DNA from: Phycisphaerales bacterium
GTDB taxonomy: Bacteria > Planctomycetota > Phycisphaerae > Phycisphaerales > UBA1924
Assembly: GCA_020850415.1 (NCBI GenBank)
Contig: JADZER010000023.1
Span: 1 to 64,000, forward strand
Direction: 5' to 3'
DNA length: 64,000 bases
The position numbers and the translations under genes were made by a program. This document shows positions 56,721 to 64,000 of the stretch, in pieces. The notes beneath the pieces were generated by a model, which saw nothing but the letters and a program-made list of their open reading frames with translations, made no database searches and was not told the DNA's origin. Each line of letters begins with the position of its first letter. The stretch's first letter is position 1.

Positions 56721-58451
56721 GCACCCCGCGTTCCACAGGTTCAGATAGCACAGCACATCCAGCGTGCTGATCGAGCCGTCGGCGTTGCAGTCGGCGCCGG
56801 GGTCGCCCGCGTTCCACAGGTTCAGGAAGCAGAGCACATCGACCGTGTTCACCGAACCGTCGCCGTTGCAGTCGGCGTAGCAGGTCTCGCAGTCGTCGGG
56901 GATGCCGTTGTTGTTCGCGTCGAGCAGCACGCCCGCGGCGATGTCGCACTCGTCGGGGATGCCGTTGGCGTTGCAGTCGCCGCTCGCCCCGCCCGAGATA
57001 TCCGCCGCGTCGTCGATCCCGTTGCCGTTGCAGTCGCTGGGGCCGATGCGGAGGAAGTAGACATCCTGCTCGTTGTTGAAGGTGGCCGCCCAGGCCAGAT
57101 CGGCGCCGAGCAGGTCGCTGCGCATGTGGTAGTAGTCGCCGAGCTTGTCCTGCTGGGGCCAGCCGAGATAGCTGTTGAACTCGGGGCTCATCGCCTGGTT
57201 GGGGGCCCAGGTCAGCCCGCCGTCGTACGAGGACGAGGTGTACAGGCGCGAGCGGTTGCACACGCCGGTCTCGCGCGAGTCGTTCCACACGACATCGAGG
57301 CGCCCGTCCGGCGAGATCGACGCGGTGCCGAACCACTGGTAGCTGCCCGCGCTCGCCGGGTCGTCGTTCACACGGGTCGAGGTGGTGAACGACTGCCCGC
57401 CGTTGGTCGAGATCGCGCAGCGGACATCGAGCCCATCGGTCCCCACCGGGTCCACCGAGGCGATCACATACACATTCCCGTCATCCGGCCCCCCCGAGTT
57501 GTCCACGGCGATCCACAGCTGCCCCCACAGCCCCGCCGGGTTGGGGTCGCAGTTCCCACCGATGTTGAACGCCGCCCCGCCGAAGCTCACCTGCGCGCTC
57601 TGGAAGGTCGGCGTCTGCCCCGCGTTCTGCGCGTTCGTCGACCGCAGCACATACACACTCCCGTCGTTGAAGTTGTACCCGACGAGGTACAGCGTCCCGT
57701 TGCTCCCCACCGCCATCGTCCCCCACACCGGGGAGTTCGGCAGCGTGATCGGGTTCATGTAGGTGTGCCCGCCGTCGGTCGAGCGGGTGAAGATCCGGCT
57801 GCCGCAGCAGCCCGCCGCCGTGGACCACGACTGGTAGAAGAACCCGTGCCCCGGCCCGCCGGTGCGGTCGATGACGATCCACTGCTTGTCACCGCCGTAC
57901 GCCGCGATCGGACTCGTCCAGCTCTGCCCCCCGTCGCCCGAGATGAAGGTATCGACGAGGAAGTTGTCCTTGAGCGACGAGTAGTAGATCATCCCCTCGG
58001 CGTCGGCCTCGAGCACCGGGTCCGACCGGAACACCCCCGGCGTGTGCACCGTCCGGTTGTGCCAGGTCCGCCCGCCGTCGTTGCTCCAGGCGTTGCCCGC
58101 CTGACGGAAGCTCGACGCGATGTTGTCGAACTGACGCCACCCGATCACCATCCGGTTCGGCGCCGTCGGGTCGATCGCGATCGACGGCTCGTTCGCCGCG
58201 TCGTTCAGGATGTTCAGCCCGTTCGCGTTCACATTCACCTGCGTGATCCCGAACCCGCGCCCGAGCAGTGGGTTGGTCGGACCCACCTCCAGCACCGCCG
58301 GCGGCAGGGGCTCGCCACTGAAATCCTCCAGCACCGGGGGGTCACCCCCCGCCTGCAGGTCCCGGGCCGGGAACGGCCCCACGACCTGAGCCGAGGACAC
58401 AGCGGCGCCGGCCATCAGGGCCAGCGCGACGACACGGGTGCGCAGCGACAT
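56718..58451 (-). CDS. Secreted BNR/sialidase-like propeller protein with dockerin-like tail
   Basis: 577 residues. A signal peptide (1-22, ending VSSAQ) and a beta-propeller with Asp-box repeats (WSNDGGRTWHN, SGDGGQSW, STDGGHTY, STNGGQSF, SSYDGGLTW) span about 60-430. Then come three Ca-binding repeats (DCNGNGIDDAADI, DCNANGIPDECDI, DANNNGIPDDCE) and two dockerin-like units ending VDVLCFLNLWNAG and LDVLCYLNLWNAGC. The propeller shape is sialidase-like, but no catalytic Arg triad is obvious, so it may bind rather than cut glycans. Start at 58451 has GAGGAG 6 bases upstream. Exported and probably cell-surface associated through its tail. Confidence 0.88.
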   Translation of the reverse strand: MSLRTRVVALALMAGAAVSSAQVVGPFPARDLQAGGDPPVLEDFSGEPLPPAVLEVGPTNPLLGRGFGITQVNVNANGLNILNDAANEPSIAIDPTAPNRMVIGWRQFDNIASSFRQAGNAWSNDGGRTWHNRTVHTPGVFRSDPVLEADAEGMIYYSSLKDNFLVDTFISGDGGQSWTSPIAAYGGDKQWIVIDRTGGPGHGFFYQSWSTAAGCCGSRIFTRSTDGGHTYMNPITLPNSPVWGTMAVGSNGTLYLVGYNFNDGSVYVLRSTNAQNAGQTPTFQSAQVSFGGAAFNIGGNCDPNPAGLWGQLWIAVDNSGGPDDGNVYVIASVDPVGTDGLDVRCAISTNGGQSFTTSTRVNDDPASAGSYQWFGTASISPDGRLDVVWNDSRETGVCNRSRLYTSSSYDGGLTWAPNQAMSPEFNSYLGWPQQDKLGDYYHMRSDLLGADLAWAATFNNEQDVYFLRIGPSDCNGNGIDDAADISGGASGDCNANGIPDECDIAAGVLLDANNNGIPDDCETCYADCNGDGSVNTVDVLCFLNLWNAGDPGADCNADGSISTLDVLCYLNLWNAGC

Positions 58452-58593
58452 AGTCAACTCCTCTACCCCCCGGGCGAGCGTCGCTCCATCCTATAGCGGA
58501 TATCGACAGCGTCAAAGGGCATCTGCACCAGAGGAGCCACCGGGAATCTGGGCAAAAGAAGTAACGCGGGGAAAGCCGGCGTGCGCCGGGCGG

Positions 58594-59298
58594 TCAGCCC
58601 GTGCCGGGCGCCCCCGGATCCCGCATATAGAGGTGCACCGCCATCGAGCCGTAGCCGTGGGTCTCCGGGCCCAGGGCCCCGGGGATCGCCAGGTCCACCG
58701 GGTGCATCGGCGCCTTGGGAGATGCCTCGTCGAGGTCGATCTCCTCGACTTCCTCATCCCGGAAACGGCGCGGCGCCGGGCGCCCTTCCTCGGCTTCGCC
58801 CTCCTCGGCGTGGAGGAACGGCCAGGGTGTCCGGAGCAGCGCGTAGCCGGTGTCGTCGAGCTTGCCGATCAGCCGCCCGAGCTGCTCCCGCACCCGCGGC
58901 CACTGGGCCGGGTCCCGCACCAGGGGGTAGGGCGGGTCGAAGAAGATCAGGTGTACCCCCTCCGGGCAGCGGGCCAGCGCCGCGCCCCCCAGCGCGTCGG
59001 CGCTGGCGATCTCGATCCGGTCGGCAACCCCGAGCTCCTCGGCCGAGCGCTCGATCAGCTTGGTGATGCTCCGCTCCCGCTCGACAAACACCACCCCGGT
59101 CGCCCCGCGGCTGAGGGCCTCGAAGCCCATGCACCCTGTCCCGGCGAAGGCGTCGAACACCTCCACCCCCTCGGTGTGCCCCCGGAGGAGGTTGAAGATC
59201 GACTGGCGCACCCGGTCGGGCATCGGGCGCGTGATGGTCGCGTCGGGCGGGGTATGGATGAGGCGGCGCTTGAGATCGCCGCCGATGATCCGGAGCAT
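58594..59298 (-). CDS. rsmD: 16S rRNA (guanine(966)-N2)-methyltransferase RsmD
   Basis: 234 residues. The N-terminus LRIIGGDLKRRLI and TRPMPDRVRQSIFNLL, the SAM loop VFDAFAGTGCMGFEALSRGA and the catalytic IFFDPPYPL motif (DPPY) identify RsmD. A hydrophilic extension of about 50 residues after the core (EEGEAEEGRPAPRRF...) is unusual. It methylates G966 of 16S rRNA during 30S assembly. TACCCT ends 6 bases before the ATG and there is no ribosome site. Confidence 0.9.
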   Translation of the reverse strand: MLRIIGGDLKRRLIHTPPDATITRPMPDRVRQSIFNLLRGHTEGVEVFDAFAGTGCMGFEALSRGATGVVFVERERSITKLIERSAEELGVADRIEIASADALGGAALARCPEGVHLIFFDPPYPLVRDPAQWPRVREQLGRLIGKLDDTGYALLRTPWPFLHAEEGEAEEGRPAPRRFRDEEVEEIDLDEASPKAPMHPVDLAIPGALGPETHGYGSMAVHLYMRDPGAPGTG

Positions 59299-59304
59299 GG
59301 GGGG

Positions 59305-59310
59305 AGGGTA
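59305..59310 (-). promoter_or_regulatory. Putative -10 box (TACCCT) of rsmD
   Basis: TACCCT on the minus strand ends 6 bases before the ATG at 59298, with only C residues between. Confidence 0.35.
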
Positions 59311-59332
59311 GGAGCGGGCCGGGCCGGTCGGC

Positions 59333-60103
59333 TCAGGCGTGCCCGTGCTTCTTCTTCCCCGCCCGGATCTGCAGCGCCTCGACCAGCACGCTGAACGCCA
59401 GCGCCGAGTAGATGTAGCCCTTGTTGATGTGCTCGCCCAGCCCCTCGGCGATCAGCAGCACGCCGATGAGCACCAGGAACGCCAGGGCCAGGATCTTCAC
59501 CGACGGGTGGGCCTCGACGAACTTGCTGATCGGCTCGGCGAAGATCATCATGATCGCGATCGCGATGACGATCGCCACCACCATGATCGGGATCTGCCGC
59601 GACATGCCCACCGCCGTGATGACCGAGTCGAGGCTGAAGATCAGGTCCATCAGCACGATCTGGAAGATCACCATCCCGAACGCCGCGTACGCCTTCTTCT
59701 GCAGCGACTGCTCGTGCCCGCCCTCGACGGAGTGGTAGATCTCGATCGTCGCCTTGAGCAGCAGGAACCCCCCGCCCCCGAGCAGGATCAGGTCCTTGCC
59801 CGAGAACTCGTACCCCAACAGCCTGAACCAGGGGTTGGTCAGCTGCATCACCCACCCGATGCCCAGCAGGAGCACCACGCGGGCGACCATCGCCAGCCCC
59901 AGACCCAGCCGCCGGGCCAGTTTCTGCTTGGCCGGGTCGAGCTTGGCGGTCAGGATCGCCAGGAACACCACATTGTCGATCCCCAGCACCACTTCCAGCA
60001 GCGTCAGCGTCGCCAGGGCCGCCAGGCTGTGCAGGCTCAGGAGTTGATGTTCCACCCCGGCGGCGGCGGCAGGCAGAGCGTGGGCGAGAGTCAGCGGCAG
60101 CAT
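59333..60103 (-). CDS. TerC-family integral membrane protein
   Basis: 256 residues with about seven membrane helices. Two acidic motifs typical of TerC, LEVVLGIDNVVFLAIL and MDLIFSLDSVITAVGM, occur in homologous halves and probably bind Mn2+ or another cation. FAEPISKFVEAHPSVKILAL and HINKGYIYSALAFS complete the match. Family members export manganese or help metallate secreted proteins. Ends with a His/Lys-rich tail (GKKKHGHA). Lies 34 bases upstream of rsmD on the same strand. Confidence 0.9.
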   Translation of the reverse strand: MLPLTLAHALPAAAAGVEHQLLSLHSLAALATLTLLEVVLGIDNVVFLAILTAKLDPAKQKLARRLGLGLAMVARVVLLLGIGWVMQLTNPWFRLLGYEFSGKDLILLGGGGFLLLKATIEIYHSVEGGHEQSLQKKAYAAFGMVIFQIVLMDLIFSLDSVITAVGMSRQIPIMVVAIVIAIAIMMIFAEPISKFVEAHPSVKILALAFLVLIGVLLIAEGLGEHINKGYIYSALAFSVLVEALQIRAGKKKHGHA

Positions 60104-60172
60104 CGGGTACTCCGGCGTGCTCCGTGGATCACGGGCAGGCCAGAATGTAGCAGCCCGCGCGCCGCCGCGAGG

Positions 60173-62332
60173 TCAGAAATGCACCTTCCGGTTGTAGATG
60201 AACCACTCCAGCATCAGCACCGCCAGCGCCGCCAGGATCACCCACGGCCACAGCCGGATCACCGCCCTGGTCTCCTCGGCGCTCTCGGCCGCGATCGCCT
60301 CGCCGGTGATCCGAAGCAGCGGCGCCGCCGCGATGTCCGACTCGCCCGGGTCCAGCAGGTTCGCGGCGTACACCCGCGTGACCTCCGACCCGTCCACCGT
60401 GTCGCCGGCCCCGGCCTGGCCGGTCCAGCTGACCTCGTAGAGCCCGGCCCTGCGGATGGGCCCGAAGGCGATCCGCCCGTCGGTGGCCGGCTGCACCGAG
60501 GCCCGCCCCTCGCCCCACGGCATCTCCAGTTGCACCCCCTTGGCCCCGATCGGCCGCCGGTCGGTCAGCACGCTCCCCGGGCGCAGCGCATCCCCCGACC
60601 CGCCGAACACCCCGCCCTCCTGCCCCAGGTAGTTCACCCCCGCCCCCACGAACACCACGAAGCTCACATCCAGAGGCCAGGTGCTCTGCCCGATGTCGAA
60701 CGGCACCACCAGCGCCCGCGTCTGGGCGCCCGCGAGCTCCAGGATCGCCGGGCCACGGTCGGCCTCCGCCAGCACCGTCGCCCCCGAGTCCTCCGGCACG
60801 ACGATGTCCGGCAGCTTGAGCATCTGCAGCTTGTCCAGCAGCAGTAGACGCATCACCTGGTGGTCGCGCCGCCAGTCCAGGATCATCGCCGGGCCCGGCT
60901 CGGTCCCCGCCGCCTCCCCCAGCGGCGCCGGCAGACCCCCCAGCACCAGGAACCGGCCCGGCGGCAGCCCCGGACGCCCGTCGATCGTCGGCAGCCAGCC
61001 GTCGAAGATCACCACATCGAACCCGTCCATCTCGCCCCGTGCGGCCGAGGCGCTGTACTGCTCCGGCGTGAACTGCACCAGCCGCGCCAGAGGCAGGCCC
61101 TCCAGCGCCGTGATGAGGAACAGGTTCCCCGTCGACACCAACGCCACCGACAGCTGCCGCGCCGGCGGCACGATCATCCACGCCCGGTTATCCACCGGAA
61201 GCAGGTCCGCGCCCTCGTCGGCCGCACGGATCTGCACCGCGAACACGCCCCCCTCGTTCCGCTGGAACTCGAAGGTTCGCCCCGTCACGCCCGGCCTCCA
61301 CGGCAGGGCCGCGGCCAGAGCCCTGGCGTCGTCGTCGGCCTCGTCGGTCAGCTCCACCGGCGCGCTCGCCGGCGGGACCGTGATCGTCGTGACCCGCGCC
61401 GTCACCCCGTCGATCAGCAGCTCCAGCTCCACATCCTGCGCCGCACGCCCCGTGTTCTGCAGCCCCACATACAGCGAGATATCGACCGGCGAGTCGAACG
61501 CCCGGTCCGCACGCATCGCCGTGATCCCGACATTCGCGGCGTCTGTCCGCCCCACCTGCACGAAGGTCACCTCGTCCTCGGCGCTCGTGATCGCCTGCTC
61601 GGCGTCCGGCAGCCGCCCGTCGGAGTAGAGGTGGATCGTCGCCCCGCCGGCCTTCACGCCCTCGACCGTGATGTTCTGCTCGGAGATCACATTGCCCGCC
61701 TCGTCCTTGACGACATCGGTCATCGTCTTCTCCGGCAGGTGGGCCCGGGCGAGGCGGAGGGCCTCGGAGAGCAGGCTCGGCGCGTCCGACACCTCGATCG
61801 ACCCGATCGCGGCGCGGAGCTGCGCCTTGTCGCCCGTGAACTGCTGACGCACCTCGGCCGTCGTGTCGAAGGCGATCACCATCGCCTGATCGGCCACCCC
61901 CGTCCCCAGCACCCCCGGCTCGCGGAGCGAATCCACGAGCTTGAGCGCCGACTCCTTGGCCTTCGCCAGGCGCGTCATCGCCCCCGCCTGACTCCCCGTG
62001 TGGTCGGCGTCCCCGTCGGTCGACGCCATGCTCGCCGACCGGTCGATCAGGATCACCCGCTGCTTGCCCGCCGAGATCTCCCCATGAACCTGCGGCTGGG
62101 CCACGGCCGCGAGCACGCCGCCGAGCACGATGAGCTGCAGCAGCAGCAGGATGTTCCGGCGCAGCCGCTGAAACGGGGCGTTGGCCTGGATGTCCTGGAT
62201 GGTCTTCTTCCACAGCAGCGTCGTCGAGATCTCGACATCCCGCCGTCGGAGCTTGAGAAAGTAGAGGATGATGAGGGACGGCACCGCGATGGCGGCGGCG
62301 ATAGCGGCGATGGTTGGGGTGAGCCAGGTCAT
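60173..62332 (-). CDS. BatA/von Willebrand A membrane protein
   Basis: 719 residues. N-terminal BatA-type helices (IAVPSLIILYFLKLRRRDVE, ILLLLQLIVLGGVLAAV) flank ISTTLLWKKTIQDIQANAP. A von Willebrand A domain (about 90-285) carries the MIDAS DRSAS. Periplasmic beta-rich domains follow (LQNTGRAAQDVELELLIDG), then a glutaminase-like segment around FDVVIFDGWLPT, and the protein ends with a membrane helix (LWPWVILAALAVLMLEWFI). Such proteins work with MoxR ATPases and DUF58 proteins in envelope maintenance. GGAG precedes the start. It is separated from the DUF58 gene by a repeat element rather than coupled to it. Confidence 0.85.
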   Translation of the reverse strand: MTWLTPTIAAIAAAIAVPSLIILYFLKLRRRDVEISTTLLWKKTIQDIQANAPFQRLRRNILLLLQLIVLGGVLAAVAQPQVHGEISAGKQRVILIDRSASMASTDGDADHTGSQAGAMTRLAKAKESALKLVDSLREPGVLGTGVADQAMVIAFDTTAEVRQQFTGDKAQLRAAIGSIEVSDAPSLLSEALRLARAHLPEKTMTDVVKDEAGNVISEQNITVEGVKAGGATIHLYSDGRLPDAEQAITSAEDEVTFVQVGRTDAANVGITAMRADRAFDSPVDISLYVGLQNTGRAAQDVELELLIDGVTARVTTITVPPASAPVELTDEADDDARALAAALPWRPGVTGRTFEFQRNEGGVFAVQIRAADEGADLLPVDNRAWMIVPPARQLSVALVSTGNLFLITALEGLPLARLVQFTPEQYSASAARGEMDGFDVVIFDGWLPTIDGRPGLPPGRFLVLGGLPAPLGEAAGTEPGPAMILDWRRDHQVMRLLLLDKLQMLKLPDIVVPEDSGATVLAEADRGPAILELAGAQTRALVVPFDIGQSTWPLDVSFVVFVGAGVNYLGQEGGVFGGSGDALRPGSVLTDRRPIGAKGVQLEMPWGEGRASVQPATDGRIAFGPIRRAGLYEVSWTGQAGAGDTVDGSEVTRVYAANLLDPGESDIAAAPLLRITGEAIAAESAEETRAVIRLWPWVILAALAVLMLEWFIYNRKVHF

Positions 62333-62717
62333 GGGGTGGCTCCTGAAGCGACGAAGCGACGGAGCGACGGAGCGACGAAGGGTGTGCGAGTCACTACGCC
62401 CCGGCGGGGCGACGGGCTGTAGCCACGGGTGGAGTCCGCCAAAGGCGGACGGAACCCGTGGACAGCCGGTTCGAACGAACAGAGCCCCGGAGGGGCGAAG
62501 GAAGTGCTTGAGGCCCGGGCGTCGTATCGATCCTTCGCCCCGCCGGGGCTCCGATGCCCCAAACCCACCGACCACGGGTTCCGCTTCGACCTTCGGCCTG
62601 CGCTCCACCCGTGGCTACACACCGCGGCCCCGCCGGGGCCGTCCGATGCCGGGCGGTCCGGGCAACCGACACCGCCACTCCCTTCGTCGCTTCGTCGCTT
62701 CGTCGCTCCGTCGCTTC
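62333..62717. other. Intergenic gap filled by an inverted-repeat element
   Basis: No gene. The whole gap is taken up by the nested inverted repeat described separately; open frames such as those with HPWLHTAAPPG are by-products of the repeat. Confidence 0.75.
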
Positions 62718-62718
62718 T
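62344..62718. repeat. Nested inverted-repeat element (~375 bp)
   Basis: Outer arms are GAAGCGACGAAGCGACGGAG-type tandem units at 62344-62381 and their complement at about 62680-62718. Inner arms are GCCCCGGCGGGGC, TAGCCACGGGTGGAGTCCGC and GGAACCCGTGG on the left, answered by CCACGGGTTCCGC, CTCCACCCGTGGCTA and GCCCCGCCGGGGC on the right (to about 62645). The transcript could fold into one long imperfect stem. Confidence 0.85.
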
Positions 62719-63683
62719 CACCTCAACACCCCCCGCCGCCGCAGATAATCTAGCAGCAGAACATCCACCGGCGTATCGCTCCGCACCGTCAGCAGCGTCA
62801 TGTCCCGCGTGCCGCAGAAGCTGCGGAGCTGGTCGCAGTACGCGGCGAGGTTCGCCTTGTACCGCTTGAGCAGCGGGGCCGAGATCGTCACCTCGGCGTA
62901 GTCGCCGTCCTCGACATCGCGGAGGCGCAGGTCGCCGGTGATGTCGGGCTCGAGCTCCTGGGGGCTGAGCACCTGGAGGCAGAAGACATCGTACCCGCGG
63001 CCCATCAGGAGCCGCAGCCCTTCCTCGTAGCCCTCCTTGATGAAGAAGTCGCTGAGGACGACCATCACGCCCTTGCCGCGGCGCGAGAGGGCGATCCGCT
63101 TGCACGCCTCGGTGAAGCTGCTCCCGCCCTCGGGCCGGAGCGAGCAGATCCACGACGCGAGCTCCTGCGTGCGTCGGCGCCCGCGCAGGTCGCGGACGGC
63201 GCTGAGGACGCCGGTGGGGGCGGGCTCCCGGGATTCGCTGCCGGTCAACCCGGGCGTGGTGGGGGTGCCGATCGCCGTCATCGCGACCCGGTTGAGGTTC
63301 ACCAGCCCGATGTACCCCAGGCTCATGGCGACCTGCTGCATGTAGAAGAACTTGTTGGGCGTGCCGCAGTCGTGGCTCTCCGAGCAGTCGAGCACGACAT
63401 GCAGGCACAGGTCCTCCTCCTCGAGGAAGAGCTTGAGGAAGAGCTTGTCCAGCCGGCCGAAGATGTTCCAGTCGATGTGGCGTAGGTCGTCGCCGGAGAC
63501 ATAGGGCCGGTGGTCGGCGAACTCGACGCTCTCACCGCGTTTCTTGCTCCGCCGCTCGCCCTTGAGCTTGCCGGCGAAGATCTTCTTGCTGGAGACCTCC
63601 AGCTGCGACACCCGCGCGATAAGACGACTATCGAGCAGCTGCTCGAGACTCGCGGGACGGGTTGGGTTCTCGGTTCGTTGCAT
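62718..63683 (-). CDS. DUF58 domain protein
   Basis: 321 residues, no membrane segment. The DUF58 hallmark VSGDDLRHIDWNIFGRLDKL and KLKGERRSKKRGESVEFADH at the N-terminus are followed by a von Willebrand A-like fold with DCSESHDCG and VVLSDFFIKEGYEEGL. Function: partner of MoxR ATPases in envelope or chaperone-like complexes; the exact role is unknown. Around residues 137-157 a segment with TGSESREPAPTG seems inserted and is encoded by a palindrome-like sequence at 63211-63270. The ATG lies one base after the stop of the upstream GxxExxY gene. Confidence 0.87.
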   Translation of the reverse strand: MQRTENPTRPASLEQLLDSRLIARVSQLEVSSKKIFAGKLKGERRSKKRGESVEFADHRPYVSGDDLRHIDWNIFGRLDKLFLKLFLEEEDLCLHVVLDCSESHDCGTPNKFFYMQQVAMSLGYIGLVNLNRVAMTAIGTPTTPGLTGSESREPAPTGVLSAVRDLRGRRRTQELASWICSLRPEGGSSFTEACKRIALSRRGKGVMVVLSDFFIKEGYEEGLRLLMGRGYDVFCLQVLSPQELEPDITGDLRLRDVEDGDYAEVTISAPLLKRYKANLAAYCDQLRSFCGTRDMTLLTVRSDTPVDVLLLDYLRRRGVLR

Positions 63684-63684
63684 G

Positions 63685-64000
63685 TCAATCCATTGAACGC
63701 GAAGGTCGCGAAGAGCGCGAAGCAGTGGCGGGGATGGCGCGCTCGTTGAGTATGCGGGACAGGCCGGTCTTGAGCACGGTCACATTGAAGTTGATCAGGA
63801 GGCCGAGCGGCAGCTGCGCCGCCCGAAGTTGGGAAAGAAGCTGGGCCTTGTTGATGTCCGTGATCTGGGCGATGGACTTGAGCTCGACGATGATCTGGTC
63901 CTCGACCAGCACATCCAGCCGCTGGCCTCGGAGCACGGTGGACTTGTACGGAATGGCGATGTCAACCTGTTGCGCGACGGTCAAGCCCGCCTCCCGAAGC
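63685..64000 (-). CDS. GxxExxY family protein (partial, N-terminus beyond right edge)
   Basis: The visible 104 codons read LREAGLTVAQQVDIAIPYKS at the edge, then VLRGQRLDVLVEDQIIVELK and GLLINFNVTVLKTGLSRILN, matching the second half of the GxxExxY family (about 125 residues). A TTG at 63984 could be mistaken for a start, but homology continues to the window end. Family members resemble small PD-(D/E)XK-like proteins (RLDVLVED...IVELK) and have no settled role. The last 14 residues (ATASRSSRPSRSMD) look like a non-homologous tail. Stop is one base before the DUF58 start. Confidence 0.85.
   Translation of the reverse strand, partial: LREAGLTVAQQVDIAIPYKSTVLRGQRLDVLVEDQIIVELKSIAQITDINKAQLLSQLRAAQLPLGLLINFNVTVLKTGLSRILNERAIPATASRSSRPSRSMD

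Noticed and set aside
62455..62485. tRNA-like GGTTCGAAC sequence
   Set aside because: No cloverleaf can be drawn around it; it belongs to the inverted-repeat element.
62390..62900. Small genes with HPWLHTAAPPG-type products in the DUF58-vWA gap
   Set aside because: They are translations of the arms of the inverted-repeat element in several frames, without ribosome sites.

Overview
The window looks like chromosome from a high-GC planctomycete, most likely class Phycisphaerae. Three things point there: secreted proteins at both ends carry dockerin-like C-termini of the form CN-DG--NT-DVL-FLN-W, typical of that class; the ClpP-like secreted proteins carry a KDGR-I-G motif; and long GC-rich interspersed palindromes sit between and inside genes. 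No rRNA, tRNA, integrase, transposase or CRISPR was seen, so this is ordinary chromosomal DNA with about 48 protein genes. The first and last genes run off the window.

Left part (1-14.4 kb): a truncated secreted dockerin-type protein, an oligoendopeptidase F, two tandem exported ClpP-fold proteins (the second appears to have lost its catalytic serine), a CCA-adding-type nucleotidyltransferase carrying a 30-bp tandem repeat inside its coding region, a VOC protein, an AhpD-like protein, a very large propeller-type sensor kinase with a NarL-type response regulator, an O-methyltransferase and a small BamE-like lipoprotein.

Middle (14.5-41 kb): a DUF4132 protein with a small upstream partner and a marked internal base-composition change; a D-lyxose isomerase-type cupin; a LamG-metallophosphatase; a beta-lactamase-fold hydrolase; a tightly overlapped four-gene membrane operon built around a ferric-reductase-like/Rieske fusion; a repeat-rich 0.8 kb gap; a UvrD helicase fused to a PD-(D/E)XK nuclease; a TetR-MFP-RND efflux operon with a clear promoter/operator; a giant MscS-type channel and a P1B-4 metal ATPase.

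Right part (41-64 kb): a complete cbb3 oxidase operon on the minus strand (fused ccoNO, ccoQ, single-haem ccoP, ccoG, ccoH, a TauE/SafE-type gene, ccoI, ccoS) with a divergent Rrf2 regulator; a PAS-LuxR regulator; class I fructose-bisphosphate aldolase; an ECF sigma/RskA-type anti-sigma pair divergent from a double-fasciclin secreted protein, resembling the mycobacterial SigK-RskA-MPT70/83 arrangement; a BNR-repeat dockerin-type protein; rsmD; terC; and a DUF58/von Willebrand A pair interrupted by a nested inverted-repeat element.

Two themes run across the window. At least ten genes without a Shine-Dalgarno sequence have a TAnnnT hexamer ending 5-7 bases before the start codon, suggesting leaderless transcription. 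Short palindromic repeats have also entered several conserved coding sequences in frame, including an identical 24-base sequence shared by the CCA-adding enzyme and the UvrD helicase.
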